Position numbers and translations under genes: made by a program
Notes under the pieces: generated by a model
What the model saw: the letters and a program-made list of their open reading frames with translations, nothing else
Told to the model about the DNA's origin: nothing
Databases searched by the model: none
DNA from: an uncultured Chloroflexota bacterium
GTDB taxonomy: Bacteria; Chloroflexota; Anaerolineae; Aggregatilineales; Phototrophicaceae
Direction: 5' to 3'
DNA: 6,601 nt
NCBI GenBank assembly: GCA_937942935.1
Contig: CALDGT010000045.1
Span: forward strand, 1 to 6,601
Shown: positions 6,556-6,601 of the stretch, in pieces
How the letters are laid out: every line of letters begins with the position of its first letter
How positions within the stretch are numbered: position 1 is the stretch's first letter

Positions 6556-6601
6556 CTATTCGCCCTCTGATAATGGCAATAATACGTATGCCACAATAGC
6601 C
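6556..6601 (-). pseudogene. end of the upstream half of the DUF4132 gene, closed by an amber codon
   Basis: Fourteen codons (6600-6559) read AIVAYVLLPLSEGE and then TAG at 6558-6556, in the same frame as the downstream gene, which continues VLDRYLALNRLFY. The join resembles the continuous DUF4132 stretch in which a YALxLLPLP-like segment is followed a few residues later by an RYxxLQ-like segment. A single change from CAG or GAG would explain the stop. Only the last 46 bases are in the window, so this could also be the true end of a separate upstream gene. Confidence 0.5.

Noticed and set aside
1..6601. tRNA, rRNA, insertion sequence or attachment site
   Set aside because: No cloverleaf-like sequence, transposase or paired terminal repeats were recognised on either strand.

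Overview
The window is a bacterial accessory region in which every gene I can support lies on the minus strand. Reading in the direction of transcription (right to left) there are: (1) the C-terminal part of a DUF4132-type protein (5134-6540), apparently cut from its N-terminal part by an in-frame amber codon at 6556-6558; (2) a second, shorter DUF4132-like gene (4320-5102) that is a tandem partial paralogue of the first; (3) a 107-base intergenic region with an 11-base-unit direct repeat and a hairpin followed by a T-rich tract; (4) a large secreted right-handed beta-helix protein (1238-4213) built from three homologous modules; (5) a WD40-repeat gene (1-1158) that runs off the left edge. All long plus-strand open frames are antisense shadows of these genes.

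Organism. Moderate GC, a WD40 protein with the linker found in STAND (NB-ARC/NACHT) WD40 proteins, a DUF4132 protein and a secreted Asn/Ser/Thr-rich beta-helix protein without an autotransporter domain together suggest a Chloroflexota (Anaerolineae-like) genome. A cyanobacterium or another large-genome bacterium is possible. This is inference only; the window has no phylogenetic marker gene.

How the parts relate. The two DUF4132 genes are 31 bases apart and probably co-transcribed. The beta-helix gene has its own ribosome binding site and probably its own promoter or attenuator in the preceding gap. The WD40 gene follows after 79 bases. I see no shared pathway. What unites the region is that three of the four genes look incomplete relative to their families: the first DUF4132 gene is split by a stop codon, the second lacks both ends of the longer copy, and the WD40 gene starts in the helical linker that normally follows a STAND NTPase, with no NTPase upstream. 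The window therefore reads as a rearranged or decaying locus, or as a set of stand-alone modules derived from larger multidomain proteins. The beta-helix protein is the only gene that looks intact.
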